From positions 1 through 44,840 of the forward strand of contig CADCLG010000022.1 in the NCBI GenBank assembly GCA_902802305.1: a stretch of 44,840 nucleotides of DNA, written 5' to 3'. Positions 15,404 through 23,939 of this stretch are shown piece after piece. How positions within the stretch are numbered: the stretch's first letter is position 1; each line of letters starts with the position of its first letter. The translations under genes and the position numbers were made by a program. Origin of the DNA: an uncultured Spirochaetaceae bacterium. GTDB taxonomy: Bacteria > Spirochaetota > Spirochaetia > Treponematales > Treponemataceae. The notes below the pieces were generated by a model. It was given only the letters and a program-made list of their open reading frames with translations. It did no database searches and had not been told where the DNA came from.

Positions 15404-17131
15404 TTATTTATTCATAAGTTCTGACAGCGCTTTTTTTGCTTCTGTTATTTCATCATAAGGCATAATATGATCTTTGTAGATAATGCTGTTTTCATGAGAT
15501 TTTCCCAAAAGCAGGACAATATCACCTTCTCCAGCCATTTTGAAGGCCTGTCTGATTGCTGTAGGTCTGTCTGGGGTTATGAATAGGTTTTCGTTCATTT
15601 TCATGCCCTGTTTTTCGGCACCTGCTGCAATCTGTTTTAATAATTCAACAGAATCTTCACCGCGTGGATCTTCATCGGTAAGAATTACGGTGTTGCAATA
15701 ATCAGCAGCGATTCTTCCCTGTAGAGGTCTTTTTGTGGTATCACGTTCACCACCACTGCCAAAAAGGGCAATCATTTTTCCCTTGCAGCGTTTTCTGATT
15801 GGCGGGAAAATCGTTTCAAAGCTTGAAGGCGTATGGGCATAATCGACGATAACTTCAAAAGGCTGTCCCATATCAACAACTGTCATTCTTCCTTTTATAG
15901 GATTTAACTGGCTTACTTTGGCGGCGACAGTTTCAAAATCAAGGCCGGTGACATTGCTTACTGCAATTATTGAAGCCATTATGTTATAGGCATTGAATGC
16001 ACCTGGAATTGGAGCCTGGACACTGATTTTTTTCTGTCCACCTGCTGAAGTATCAGCCGTAATATCAAAACTTAACCCTGTTTTTGTAGAAAGAATATTC
16101 TGAGCTGTAAGATAAGGAATGTTTTCTGGAATTGCAGGAAGAGGTTTATCATTTTCTGCCTGACCATTTGAAAATGCATTTTTGCCGGCCAGACCATTTG
16201 TTGTAAAACCAAAAACATCTGCACGGGTGGCATCTATGAAGTATTTTGCAGATTCATCCTCAAGGTTTACTATTCCAAGTGGGTTTATCTTACGCTTTGT
16301 GCCACCGATGGTTTTTATGTGATTGTGCTTGTCCAGCGCACGGAAAAGATTTGCCTTATCAGAGCGGTAGGTTTCAAAATTCTTGTGGAATTCAAGATGC
16401 TCTAAAGTTACGTTCATAAAAACGCCGCAGTCAAAAGCAATGTTTCCGCAGCGATTTAGTTTTGTAGAAAGTCCGTGGGAAGAAGTTTCGACTACAGCAT
16501 ATTCACAGCCGTTTTCAAGCATTTCGTTCAGGTGATGCTGAATAATTGGCGCTTCTGGAGTTGTCTGGTGCTGAGGATTTGGCAATGCATCTCCACCAAA
16601 AGAATATTCTACGGTAGAAATAAAACCTGCTTTAAAACCGCATAATTTCAATAATTGCCAGATAAATGAAACTGTTGAACTTTTTCCTTCTGTTCCTGTA
16701 ACGCCAATAACTACAAGGCGTTCAGAAGGAGAATCATAAAATCTGTCAGAAAGCGGCGCCATTGCAAAACGTGCATCTGGAACCTGAATTAAAACAGGAC
16801 TGAATTTTAAAAGCTCGTCAGAAAGTTCATTGTCTATTGTTCTTTTGATAATTGCTTTTGCAGTTTCTTCCTGCTGGCGGGGAGAAAGGTTTCCCTGAAA
16901 AACTACAACATTTGCTCCGTTTTGGATTGCCTGAGGAATGAATGTGTTTCCGTCAGCATGTGTTCCTGGCAAGGCAAAGAAAAGAGAATTTTTTGTTACT
17001 TCGCGGGAATCAAATACAAGATTATCTACAGGAATATTTTTTATTTCTGAAATGTCGTCAATTTTAGTCATATCTGCTGCTACAATCTGATTTGTAAAAG
17101 ACGGCAGCAATTGTGATAATACTTTGGTCAT
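15404..17131 (-). CDS. murE: UDP-N-acetylmuramyl-tripeptide synthetase MurE
   Basis: Cytoplasmic Mur ligase that adds the third residue of the stem peptide to UDP-MurNAc-L-Ala-D-Glu. 575 residues, with an insert relative to the usual ~490 (about residues 290-345). Motifs: N-terminal domain ending FDSREVTKNSLFFALPG, ATP-binding GVTGTEGKSST, ETSSHGLSTKLNR, NVTLEHLEFH with the catalytic lysine region, DYAHTPSSFE and FGSGGERDTTKRP. The substrate-selecting loop reads DEDPRGED, closer to the DNPR type (diaminopimelate users) than to DNPA (lysine users). Treponeme peptidoglycan is known to contain ornithine, so the in vivo substrate is open. A TATAAT lies so close to the ATG that the mRNA may be leaderless. 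Confidence 0.93.
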   Translation of the reverse strand: MTKVLSQLLPSFTNQIVAADMTKIDDISEIKNIPVDNLVFDSREVTKNSLFFALPGTHADGNTFIPQAIQNGANVVVFQGNLSPRQQEETAKAIIKRTIDNELSDELLKFSPVLIQVPDARFAMAPLSDRFYDSPSERLVVIGVTGTEGKSSTVSFIWQLLKLCGFKAGFISTVEYSFGGDALPNPQHQTTPEAPIIQHHLNEMLENGCEYAVVETSSHGLSTKLNRCGNIAFDCGVFMNVTLEHLEFHKNFETYRSDKANLFRALDKHNHIKTIGGTKRKINPLGIVNLEDESAKYFIDATRADVFGFTTNGLAGKNAFSNGQAENDKPLPAIPENIPYLTAQNILSTKTGLSFDITADTSAGGQKKISVQAPIPGAFNAYNIMASIIAVSNVTGLDFETVAAKVSQLNPIKGRMTVVDMGQPFEVIVDYAHTPSSFETIFPPIRKRCKGKMIALFGSGGERDTTKRPLQGRIAADYCNTVILTDEDPRGEDSVELLKQIAAGAEKQGMKMNENLFITPDRPTAIRQAFKMAGEGDIVLLLGKSHENSIIYKDHIMPYDEITEAKKALSELMNK

Positions 17132-17137
17132 TCTTTT

Positions 17138-17166
17138 ATTATAGTAAGAAATAAAATAATAAACAA
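17138..17166 (-). promoter_or_regulatory. promoter of murE-ddl, possibly leaderless
   Basis: On the minus strand TTGTTT (17166-17161), 17 nt, TATAAT (17143-17138). The ATG begins 7 nt after the -10, which is about where transcription would start. No Shine-Dalgarno precedes the ATG, consistent with a leaderless mRNA. Confidence 0.6.
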
Positions 17167-17190
17167 TTGCGCTGCTTGTGACAGTTTTAG

Positions 17191-17231
17191 GCTGTTTGAG
17201 ACTGTTTGTGGCTGTGCTTTTTTGGTATAAT
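17191..17231 (+). promoter_or_regulatory. extended -10 promoter with 10-bp CTGTTTG repeats upstream of alpha-galactosidase
   Basis: TGG followed by TATAAT (17226-17231) makes an extended -10. Upstream are direct repeats of CTGTTTG at 17192 and 17202, with a partial CTGTG copy at 17212, exactly 10 bp apart. This phased arrangement could be an activator site or a structural element; no good -35 is present. Confidence 0.45.
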
Positions 17232-17259
17232 AAAACGATTAACTAAACTGGAGAAAAAA

Positions 17260-19035
17260 ATGGGATTAAATTCACCTGATAAAATTACAAATAATGAATA
17301 TCGCTTTGATGCTTTTTCAAACGGAAAGGTTTTATTGAATAAAAAGAAAAATCGTCTTCCTGCAATGGGCTGGAACAGCTGGAATGCATTTGGAACTGGA
17401 AACAACGAAGCTCTTACTAAGGCAATGGCAGATTGTTTTATAAAGCTTGGTCTTGATAAGCTGGGGTATAAATATATTATTCTGGATGACGGCTGCTATA
17501 AGTCAAAAAGAAGTGATGACGGAAAGCTTATGAATGATGAAGTTAAATTTCCAAGCGGCTTTCTTGCACTTGCGGATTACATTCATTCAAAAGGCTTAAA
17601 ATTCGGAATGTACAATGATATTGGAACAAAGCTTTGCAGCGGGCTTGAAGTAGGAACCTGTGGTCATGAAAAAACAGATGCGGCTTCGTACGTAAGCTGG
17701 AAAATTGATTTTCTGAAGGTTGATAACTGCTACTACCTTTGGGAAAATGCAACTTTTTCAAATCCCGAAAATGCAAAATACGTTTATGCTCCTTATATAA
17801 AGGAAGTGTCTGTAAAGGGCTGCGAAATTACCGGGCAGAAAACTGTAGGTCAAGGAATTGTTTTTGAAAATGGCACTTATAAAAATATAGGCACTTTTGA
17901 CGGAACAAATACGGGAACAAGTCCAAATGGGCCTCGTAGTGGCGAAATTGAATATTCAATCAATGCGCCTGAAAAGGGTTCCTATACTCTTCTTGTAAAA
18001 TATGAAGCTGGTTGTGAAATTGGAAAGGGAAGCTGGCTTCAAATTGCTATTGGGCGTGGAAAAGATGCTCTTTATTATTTTGATGATTTGCTTGATTCCT
18101 CTACTGATTTGAAAGAAGGTACTCTAAAAATTGAAATTGAATTAAAAGAGGGCCAGAATATTCTCCGTTTGATGAATCATCGTCGTCAGGAAAATACCCT
18201 CTGCTCTTATGCTGCAATGCTTGAAGGCTTAAATGAAGCAAATCCTGATAACGAAATAATCCTTTCTTTGTGTGAATGGGGAAAAACTCAACCTCAGAAC
18301 TGGGGCTATAAGGTTGCTGATTCCTGGCGTATTTTGAATGACATAACCTTCCGCGTTGGTTCTGATGGCGATGCTGGTTATGGTCAATGGTCAGACCCTG
18401 GAACTCCAAGCGTAACATCGCAATATAATAAAGCTGTGGTTATGGATGAATATGCCGGTCTTGATAAGGGCTGGAATGATCCGGATATGCTCATGATTGG
18501 AATGAAGGGGCTTACACCGGTGATGAATCAAAGTCATTTTACAATGTGGTGTATGATGAATGCTCCTCTTTTACTTGGACTGGATTTGAGGCGGGTAGAA
18601 GTTGGAAATGAAATTTATAAAATAATTGCCAACAAAGATTTGATTGATTTGAATCAGGATAAGCTTGGTATTCAGGCAAAAAGAATTTATACTTCTGCAA
18701 AAATTGATGAAAGTCTTGGAGAAAGTGCTGATAAAAAATATATTACAGATAATGAACGCTTTGATATTCTTGCAAAGCCACTTGCAGATGGAAGCCTTGC
18801 CCTTTCTGTATTTAATTTGAGCCAGGAAAATCCAAGCAGTGAATTTGTTCTGAAAAGTGCCTTGATTAAACAGAAGCTCGGTGCAAAATGTCCGCTTGCT
18901 TTTAATGGAGCTTCAAAATTTATTGTAAAAAATCTTTGGACAGGAAAATTGGAAGAAGTTAAAGGTGAAGAATTTATTCTTCCTTCTCTTGAACCTTGTG
19001 GCAATTTTACAGTAAAGATTAGTCCTGCTGAGTAA
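17260..19035 (+). CDS. GH27 alpha-galactosidase with an inserted carbohydrate-binding-like domain
   Basis: Cytoplasmic by sequence (no signal peptide), 591 residues. It hydrolyses alpha-1,6-galactosides such as melibiose or raffinose-type sugars. The ATG at 17260 has CTGGAG upstream. The barrel begins PAMGWNSWNAFGTG; ILDDGCYK and the nucleophile Asp155 in FLKVDNCYY follow. The acid/base Asp361 lies in SWRILNDI, and GWNDPDMLMIG and DLNQDKLGIQAKR are conserved late barrel motifs. Between strands 4 and 5 (about 185-325) is a ~130-residue insert with beta-sandwich character (SYTLLVKYEAGCE ... GQNILRLMN), resembling CBM6/35-type modules, which makes it longer than plain GH27 enzymes (~400). The C-terminal beta domain follows. 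Confidence 0.9.
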   Translation: MGLNSPDKITNNEYRFDAFSNGKVLLNKKKNRLPAMGWNSWNAFGTGNNEALTKAMADCFIKLGLDKLGYKYIILDDGCYKSKRSDDGKLMNDEVKFPSGFLALADYIHSKGLKFGMYNDIGTKLCSGLEVGTCGHEKTDAASYVSWKIDFLKVDNCYYLWENATFSNPENAKYVYAPYIKEVSVKGCEITGQKTVGQGIVFENGTYKNIGTFDGTNTGTSPNGPRSGEIEYSINAPEKGSYTLLVKYEAGCEIGKGSWLQIAIGRGKDALYYFDDLLDSSTDLKEGTLKIEIELKEGQNILRLMNHRRQENTLCSYAAMLEGLNEANPDNEIILSLCEWGKTQPQNWGYKVADSWRILNDITFRVGSDGDAGYGQWSDPGTPSVTSQYNKAVVMDEYAGLDKGWNDPDMLMIGMKGLTPVMNQSHFTMWCMMNAPLLLGLDLRRVEVGNEIYKIIANKDLIDLNQDKLGIQAKRIYTSAKIDESLGESADKKYITDNERFDILAKPLADGSLALSVFNLSQENPSSEFVLKSALIKQKLGAKCPLAFNGASKFIVKNLWTGKLEEVKGEEFILPSLEPCGNFTVKISPAE

Positions 19036-19042
19036 TAAAGGG

Positions 19043-19522
19043 ATGATTCGAACAGCTGATTTTATTGAATTATTATGGAACTCTTTTGACGGATTTTTCG
19101 AGCGGCCTGTATTTGAAAATCAAAAGTCTCTGCTTCATTACGGAAGAAAGCGTTACTGGCTTGAAGACTGTGATGAAGCAAATCCGGACTCTTTTTTAGA
19201 CAGGCGGAATGCGGCAAGAATCTGCCATCAGTTTATGAAGATTGAGCTGGGAATTAAAGATTTGGATGATGTTTCCAGGGCAGGTGAGCTTAAAGATTTA
19301 TATACCTGCAGAATCTGTGCTCCCCATGTCGCCCAGATATATTGCAGGGGCATTATGAAGGCTCAGCTTGTAGAGGATGATAGGGGATACAGCTTCGGCC
19401 CGGAAAAAACAACCAGTCAGCCAAGCTTTGTAAAAATCTTTAACCATCTTAAGCCTGTAGAAAAACTAGAAGCAGAAGAAATTATAGAACAGATAAAATG
19501 TCTTGCAAATAACTTGCCGTGA
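19043..19522 (+). CDS. hypothetical protein, cytoplasmic
   Basis: 159 residues, starting 8 nt after the alpha-galactosidase stop, so likely co-transcribed. No signal peptide or membrane segment. A stretch around residues 55-105 (RNAARICHQFMKIELGI, then LKDLYTCRICAPHVAQIYCR with GIM) vaguely recalls an SLH-like unit, in which a conserved segment is followed by a helix ending in a short G-I/M motif, but I do not consider this an assignment. It contains a CRIC motif and two other cysteines. Function unknown. Confidence 0.65.
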   Translation: MIRTADFIELLWNSFDGFFERPVFENQKSLLHYGRKRYWLEDCDEANPDSFLDRRNAARICHQFMKIELGIKDLDDVSRAGELKDLYTCRICAPHVAQIYCRGIMKAQLVEDDRGYSFGPEKTTSQPSFVKIFNHLKPVEKLEAEEIIEQIKCLANNLP

Positions 19523-19574
19523 CAAAGCAATCCGTGTATTATTCATTTATTAAAGAAAAGAAATCGAGGTTTTT

Positions 19575-19976
19575 ATGTTTGAAGTCAGAGTTGAAGCAGA
19601 TTTTGCCGCAGCGCATTTTTTACGCGATTATAATGGTAAGTGCGAAAATCTTCACGGGCATAATTACAAGGTTTTTGCTCATGTAAGAGGCCAGGAACTG
19701 AATGAAGGCGGAATGCTCATGGATTTTTCCAAATTGAAAGGTGCATTACATTCTGTCTGCAAGCAGCTTGATCATACAAACCTGAATGACCTTCCTGTTT
19801 TTGACCAGAATCCCAGTGCAGAACGCATTGCAATGTATATCTATGATGGAATAATTTCTGAATTAAAAAAAGAAGGACAGGATTTGTCTTTCGCCGATGG
19901 AAAAACTTCTCCTGTCCTTTTTGCAGTTGATGTTTTTGAAACAGAAACATCTCGTGCAAGATATTGCGTGAACTAG
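19575..19976 (+). CDS. queD: 6-carboxytetrahydropterin synthase QueD
   Basis: Cytoplasmic zinc enzyme of the 6-pyruvoyl-tetrahydropterin synthase family, 133 residues. It converts 7,8-dihydroneopterin triphosphate to 6-carboxy-tetrahydropterin on the path to queuosine. The zinc ligands are His14 (FAAAHFL), His27 and His29 (ENLHGHNY), and the catalytic Cys23 is present. MLMDFSKLK and LDHTNLND are typical family segments, and a late Glu (VFETETSRARY) completes the active site. GAGG precedes the ATG. No other queuosine gene is in the window. The family also includes PTPS-like enzymes of unknown role, but the QueD reading is the most likely. Confidence 0.87.
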   Translation: MFEVRVEADFAAAHFLRDYNGKCENLHGHNYKVFAHVRGQELNEGGMLMDFSKLKGALHSVCKQLDHTNLNDLPVFDQNPSAERIAMYIYDGIISELKKEGQDLSFADGKTSPVLFAVDVFETETSRARYCVN

Positions 19977-19979
19977 CGG

Positions 19980-21689
19980 CTATTCTGCTGCTGCTATTAC
20001 GGCGTCAAAAGCAGAGTTTGTGTAATAATTAGAGCCGGAACGGTTAAAAAGAAGCGGATACTGTGTTTCTCCTTTATTGTTTGTTTTTATCCATGAATCT
20101 TCACTGCTGATTCCCCAAACTGTTACATTTGTGATTTTATTTGTTCCGGAATATTTCTTGCCGTATTTTTTTAACATATTAAAATATTCTTTATAAACAC
20201 TTGCTGCTGTACTTTGGCTTGTGGCAGCAATATCAAACTCTGTAACATGAACATCTACACCAGCATTGAGAAAATCTTTTAAAGCACTTTCGTAACTACT
20301 TGCTCCTGGCCAAGTTGCACCTACATGGGACTGCATACCCATAACATTAATTCTAGGTTTCACATCTTTACCATTAACTTTTGTCGTATCAGCGTTTTGT
20401 AGTAGGTTGATAATATGTAAAATAGCCTTGTGTTTGTTTCCCATATATTCATTGTAATCGTTGTAACAGAGTTTTACGTCAGCAGGTGCATAGGCATTTG
20501 CAAAACGGAATGCATTTATAATAAATTCTTCACTTCCGTAAATCTGGTACCAGCGTGAACCACCTTTACTTGGTTCTTTATCTTTGGTGTCGTTTGTTGA
20601 ACCTCTAAGCCAATTTTGGGAACTTCCTGAATAATTTGTACCAGCATCATCAGCCATAGCTTCGTTTACAACATCCCAAGCCCAGATAATGTGGTTTCCA
20701 TTGTTGTTATTTTTTTCCCATTCTGCAACGTGTTCCAAAACAGTTTTAATGTACCATTCTTGACGTGCTGTCATTGTTTCCTTGTCTACAAGTGCTCCAT
20801 TTGTTTGATAATTTTCTCTAAAAAAGGCTTCTTCGGTCTGAGAGTGCCATACAAGAACATGACCTCGCATAAGAAGACCAGAATCTTTACAAGCTTTTAG
20901 ACAATTATCTACAGTTCCAAATCCATTTAATACAGGTGTATCAATTGTTTTTCCATTACTTGCAGTAAATGTTCCCGAAACTGTTGGATTGCGCCCCCAC
21001 CATGCAGCAATAAACTGTGGCTTGAACTCATTTCCCATTGTGATTGAATCGGCATGTTTTACAAGTCCTTGGCGTACACTTGCTGAACTTAATTCCCCAC
21101 GTCCTGAAGGTGTATATTCACAAGCAATTCCAAAAGAATCAAAAATATCTGCATAAGTATCCTTGAGTGAAGGAACGTCATCAGAAAGCCAGCCTTCTCC
21201 AGCAGGTGCTTCATGAACGGTTACCGTATATTTTACATTTTTTATTGAGATTTTAAGATTTGCAGGATCATTGCTTCCTGTGTTAGTGTTATAAGTTGAT
21301 AGATAGAGTTTATTATTATCTCCAAGCAGAATAGAGTCTTTATTTGTTCCAGAAACTGTTATCCAGTCGCTTGTTCCAATATCAAAGGTATGGGATGCTA
21401 TAATTGGATAATCTGATACATCTACCTGCCACATAAGGTAACGAGAAGAGGCACTAGTGTTTTCGACTTTCATTTCTGCAGAAAAAGAAATTGTTATAGC
21501 TTTTTTTGCATAGTCAGAAAGCGAATAAGAAATAAATGCCTGTGTACTTGTATCTAATGCTGAACCGTCTATTTCTTTATCATCTTGTGTGTAGTCATTG
21601 CTTATAGTTTGTGGAGTTTCTTTTGTACAACTGGCTAGCAGAAGAACAAAAGAAGCTAAAATCCAAAATAAATTAAAATGTTTTTTCAT
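19980..21689 (-). CDS. GH10 endo-1,4-beta-xylanase lipoprotein with N-terminal accessory domain
   Basis: 569-residue exported lipoprotein; signal peptide MKKHFNLFWILASFVLLLASC with lipobox LLASC. Residues about 40-165 are a beta-rich module (SSRYLMWQVDVSDYP ... LKISIKNVKYTV), likely a carbohydrate-binding domain, though I cannot name the family. The GH10 barrel follows: ADSITMGNEFKPQF, RGHVLVWHSQT, the acid/base Glu343 in WDVVNEA, GMQSHVG, the nucleophile Glu484 in HVTEFDIA, and the terminal WGISSEDSW. It cleaves xylan outside the cytoplasmic membrane. AGGA precedes the ATG. It follows a second GH10 gene by 22 nt, so both are in one operon. Confidence 0.93.
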   Translation of the reverse strand: MKKHFNLFWILASFVLLLASCTKETPQTISNDYTQDDKEIDGSALDTSTQAFISYSLSDYAKKAITISFSAEMKVENTSASSRYLMWQVDVSDYPIIASHTFDIGTSDWITVSGTNKDSILLGDNNKLYLSTYNTNTGSNDPANLKISIKNVKYTVTVHEAPAGEGWLSDDVPSLKDTYADIFDSFGIACEYTPSGRGELSSASVRQGLVKHADSITMGNEFKPQFIAAWWGRNPTVSGTFTASNGKTIDTPVLNGFGTVDNCLKACKDSGLLMRGHVLVWHSQTEEAFFRENYQTNGALVDKETMTARQEWYIKTVLEHVAEWEKNNNNGNHIIWAWDVVNEAMADDAGTNYSGSSQNWLRGSTNDTKDKEPSKGGSRWYQIYGSEEFIINAFRFANAYAPADVKLCYNDYNEYMGNKHKAILHIINLLQNADTTKVNGKDVKPRINVMGMQSHVGATWPGASSYESALKDFLNAGVDVHVTEFDIAATSQSTAASVYKEYFNMLKKYGKKYSGTNKITNVTVWGISSEDSWIKTNNKGETQYPLLFNRSGSNYYTNSAFDAVIAAAE

Positions 21690-21711
21690 TTATTATTCCT
21701 TTAGTTGTTTT

Positions 21712-22968
21712 TTATTCTTCTTCAGCGGCTTCTATGCAGCCAAAAAAGGCTTGTTTTGTTTTGTAGCCGTCTGAATCACGGGTGAAGAGGAGTGGGAATT
21801 GAGTTCCATTTTTGTAAACCCAGGAACGTTCATCATTTATGCCCCAGAGTGTTACGCCTGAAATGCCGTGATTACCGTCTTTCTTTTGATATTTTTTGAA
21901 GGTTCTGAAAAGCTCCTTGTAGCGGAATCTCAAAAGCTTGTCAGTTCCCATTCCAGAGTCGCCTACATCAAGCTCGGTAATCTGAACATCTATATTTTTT
22001 TCCAGAAACTTGCGGATTGCAATGTCATAAGCTGTGGTTGTTGGGTTTGACATTCCTACGTGAGACTGCATTCCAACTACATCAATTCTGGCAGGAAGAA
22101 AATCATCTTTTTCTGCAGCCTGAATTGCATCTATAACCTTTAAAATACCGCCTGTTTTGGCAGGACTTGTACAACCGTAATCGTTATAAGCAAGTTCAAG
22201 GTCAGCAGGCGCATATTTGTTAGCATAGCGGAAAGCATTTACAATGAACTCGTCGCTCTTGAAAATTGCATACCAGTCTGAATTTGTGCGCAGGTAGGCA
22301 TTTACAGTAGCATTGTCAGAAACTGCTTCATTTACAACATCCCAGCAGTAAATAAGACGTTCTCCATTATAGTTTTTGTCTTCCCATTCTTTTACATGCT
22401 CCAGTACAGTCTTGATATACCATTCTTCACGGGCATCCATAGTTTCTTTGTCTACAAGTGCACCCTTTGGATCAAAATTCTCACGGAAGAATGAACTTTC
22501 AGTTTGTGAATGCCATACAAGAACATGTCCTCTTACTCTAAGACCAAAAGCTTTTGCTGTTTTTAAAAGCTTGTCCATTCTTTCAAAAGAAGGAACATTT
22601 GTCGGAACTTTAATAGTAACTCCCTTTGAACTTGTAAAGGTTCCGCTTGTGTTAGGTTTCTGCCAGTTGAACATAAACTGTGGTTTGAACTCATTTTCCA
22701 TAGTTATGCTGGTAAAATGATAGGGAAGTCCTTCCAAAGTGTCTGCTCCCTGTAAATCACGCTCGTTTACTGCAACGCCAATGTTTTCAAAAATGCCTGA
22801 ATAAGCATCCTTTAAAGAAGGTGCTTCCGTCCAGTTCATTATTTCAGATGTGCCTTTAACTTCCTTTTTATCCTCTGCATTTTTTTTAGCTGCTGATGTA
22901 GATGTGCAGCCAGCTAAAAGAATTAGAGTTCCCAGGATAAAAGCTGTTGATAAAATTAGTTTTTTCAT
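21712..22968 (-). CDS. GH10 endo-1,4-beta-xylanase lipoprotein
   Basis: 418-residue exported lipoprotein; the signal peptide ends LILLAGC, and a low-complexity linker rich in Ala/Lys/Glu follows. A single GH10 catalytic domain: FTSITMENEFKPQFMF, RVRGHVLVWHSQTESSF, acid/base Glu214 in WDVVNEA, VGMQSHVGMS, nucleophile Glu332 in QITELDVG, and LWGINDERSWV near the end. Unlike its downstream neighbour it has no extra N-terminal domain. The neighbouring GH10 protein shares many short blocks with it, so the pair probably arose by duplication. TGGAGG lies before the ATG, and TATAAT (22996-23001, minus strand) lies upstream. Confidence 0.94.
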   Translation of the reverse strand: MKKLILSTAFILGTLILLAGCTSTSAAKKNAEDKKEVKGTSEIMNWTEAPSLKDAYSGIFENIGVAVNERDLQGADTLEGLPYHFTSITMENEFKPQFMFNWQKPNTSGTFTSSKGVTIKVPTNVPSFERMDKLLKTAKAFGLRVRGHVLVWHSQTESSFFRENFDPKGALVDKETMDAREEWYIKTVLEHVKEWEDKNYNGERLIYCWDVVNEAVSDNATVNAYLRTNSDWYAIFKSDEFIVNAFRYANKYAPADLELAYNDYGCTSPAKTGGILKVIDAIQAAEKDDFLPARIDVVGMQSHVGMSNPTTTAYDIAIRKFLEKNIDVQITELDVGDSGMGTDKLLRFRYKELFRTFKKYQKKDGNHGISGVTLWGINDERSWVYKNGTQFPLLFTRDSDGYKTKQAFFGCIEAAEEE

Positions 22969-23153
22969 AATGCCTCCATATTATGATTGAATAATATTAT
23001 ACAGTATTTTATTTCACATATAATATAATGCATTTTCTGTAATTTAGTTAAACGTTTTACATAAAATAATTGTAAAAATCTATTTTATATTCCAATTGAT
23101 GAGATAAACGATTATAAATTATGGAAGCTTTTTTTATTAAACAATTTGCTCAA
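22969..23153. other. AT-rich intergenic region between xylanase and hisF
   Basis: 185 nt. It holds the ribosome site and a TATAAT (minus strand, 23001-22996) for the xylanase operon but no convincing -35. The remainder is AT-rich. I see no clear terminator for hisF and no catabolite (cre-like) operator. Confidence 0.35.
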
Positions 23154-23924
23154 TTAATCATTATTTCTTACAGCTATTCCTGCTTTATACAATTCCTGCT
23201 TTATTCCAGGGATTGTATACTGTCCTGAATGAACCATGGAAGCAATTAATGCGGCATCGGCTTTTCCTTCTGTGAGGACATCGGCAAGATGCTGAGGAGT
23301 TCCACCGCCACCAGAGGCAATTACAGGAACCGAAACATTTTCTGCTATCATTTTTGTAAGTTCAATATCATAGCCATTTTTTGTTCCATCTGCATCCATG
23401 GAGTTAAGAACGATTTCGCCGGCACCAAGGCTTACACCTTTTTTTGCCCATTCAAGTGCATCTAAGCCTGTATCTATTCTTCCACCATGGATTGTGGTTC
23501 CGTAGCCGCTTGGTTTTGTTGGGTCTTTGCGAACATCCATTCCAAGTACGATACACTGGTTTCCAAAGATTCGGGCACCTTCTGTAATAAGTTCAGGATT
23601 TTTTACCGCCTGACTGTTGAGACTTACTTTTTCTGCGCCTGCAAGAATAGTTGAGCGGATGTCTTCAATTGTACCGATTCCACCACCTACACAGAAAGGA
23701 ATGAAAACTTGACTTGCAACTTTAGCAATCAAATCGAGGATTGGACCGCGGCCTCGGGCAGAAGCGATGATATCATAAAAAACTAATTCATCTACTCCCT
23801 GGCGATAATATTCTGCTGCCATTTCAACCGGGTCGCCGATATCTATATTATTCTGAAACTTTACACCTTTTGTTGTGCGTCCGTCTTTTACATCAAGGCA
23901 TACGATTATTCTTTTTTTGTACAT
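23154..23924 (-). CDS. hisF: imidazole glycerol phosphate synthase subunit HisF
   Basis: 256-residue cytoplasmic cyclase subunit. With HisH it converts PRFAR and glutamine-derived ammonia to imidazole glycerol phosphate and AICAR. Features: the N-terminal [12 protein letters not shown] with the catalytic Asp, [23 protein letters not shown], the barrel-end [15 protein letters not shown], and [16 protein letters not shown] containing the second catalytic Asp. GGAGG lies before the ATG. The hisH gene lies 15 nt upstream. No other histidine genes are present. Related proteins also act in surface-sugar amination pathways, so the pathway here is not certain. Confidence 0.92.
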   Translation of the reverse strand: MYKKRIIVCLDVKDGRTTKGVKFQNNIDIGDPVEMAAEYYRQGVDELVFYDIIASARGRGPILDLIAKVASQVFIPFCVGGGIGTIEDIRSTILAGAEKVSLNSQAVKNPELITEGARIFGNQCIVLGMDVRKDPTKPSGYGTTIHGGRIDTGLDALEWAKKGVSLGAGEIVLNSMDADGTKNGYDIELTKMIAENVSVPVIASGGGGTPQHLADVLTEGKADAALIASMVHSGQYTIPGIKQELYKAGIAVRNND

Positions 23925-23939
23925 TTGAAATCCTCCGTC

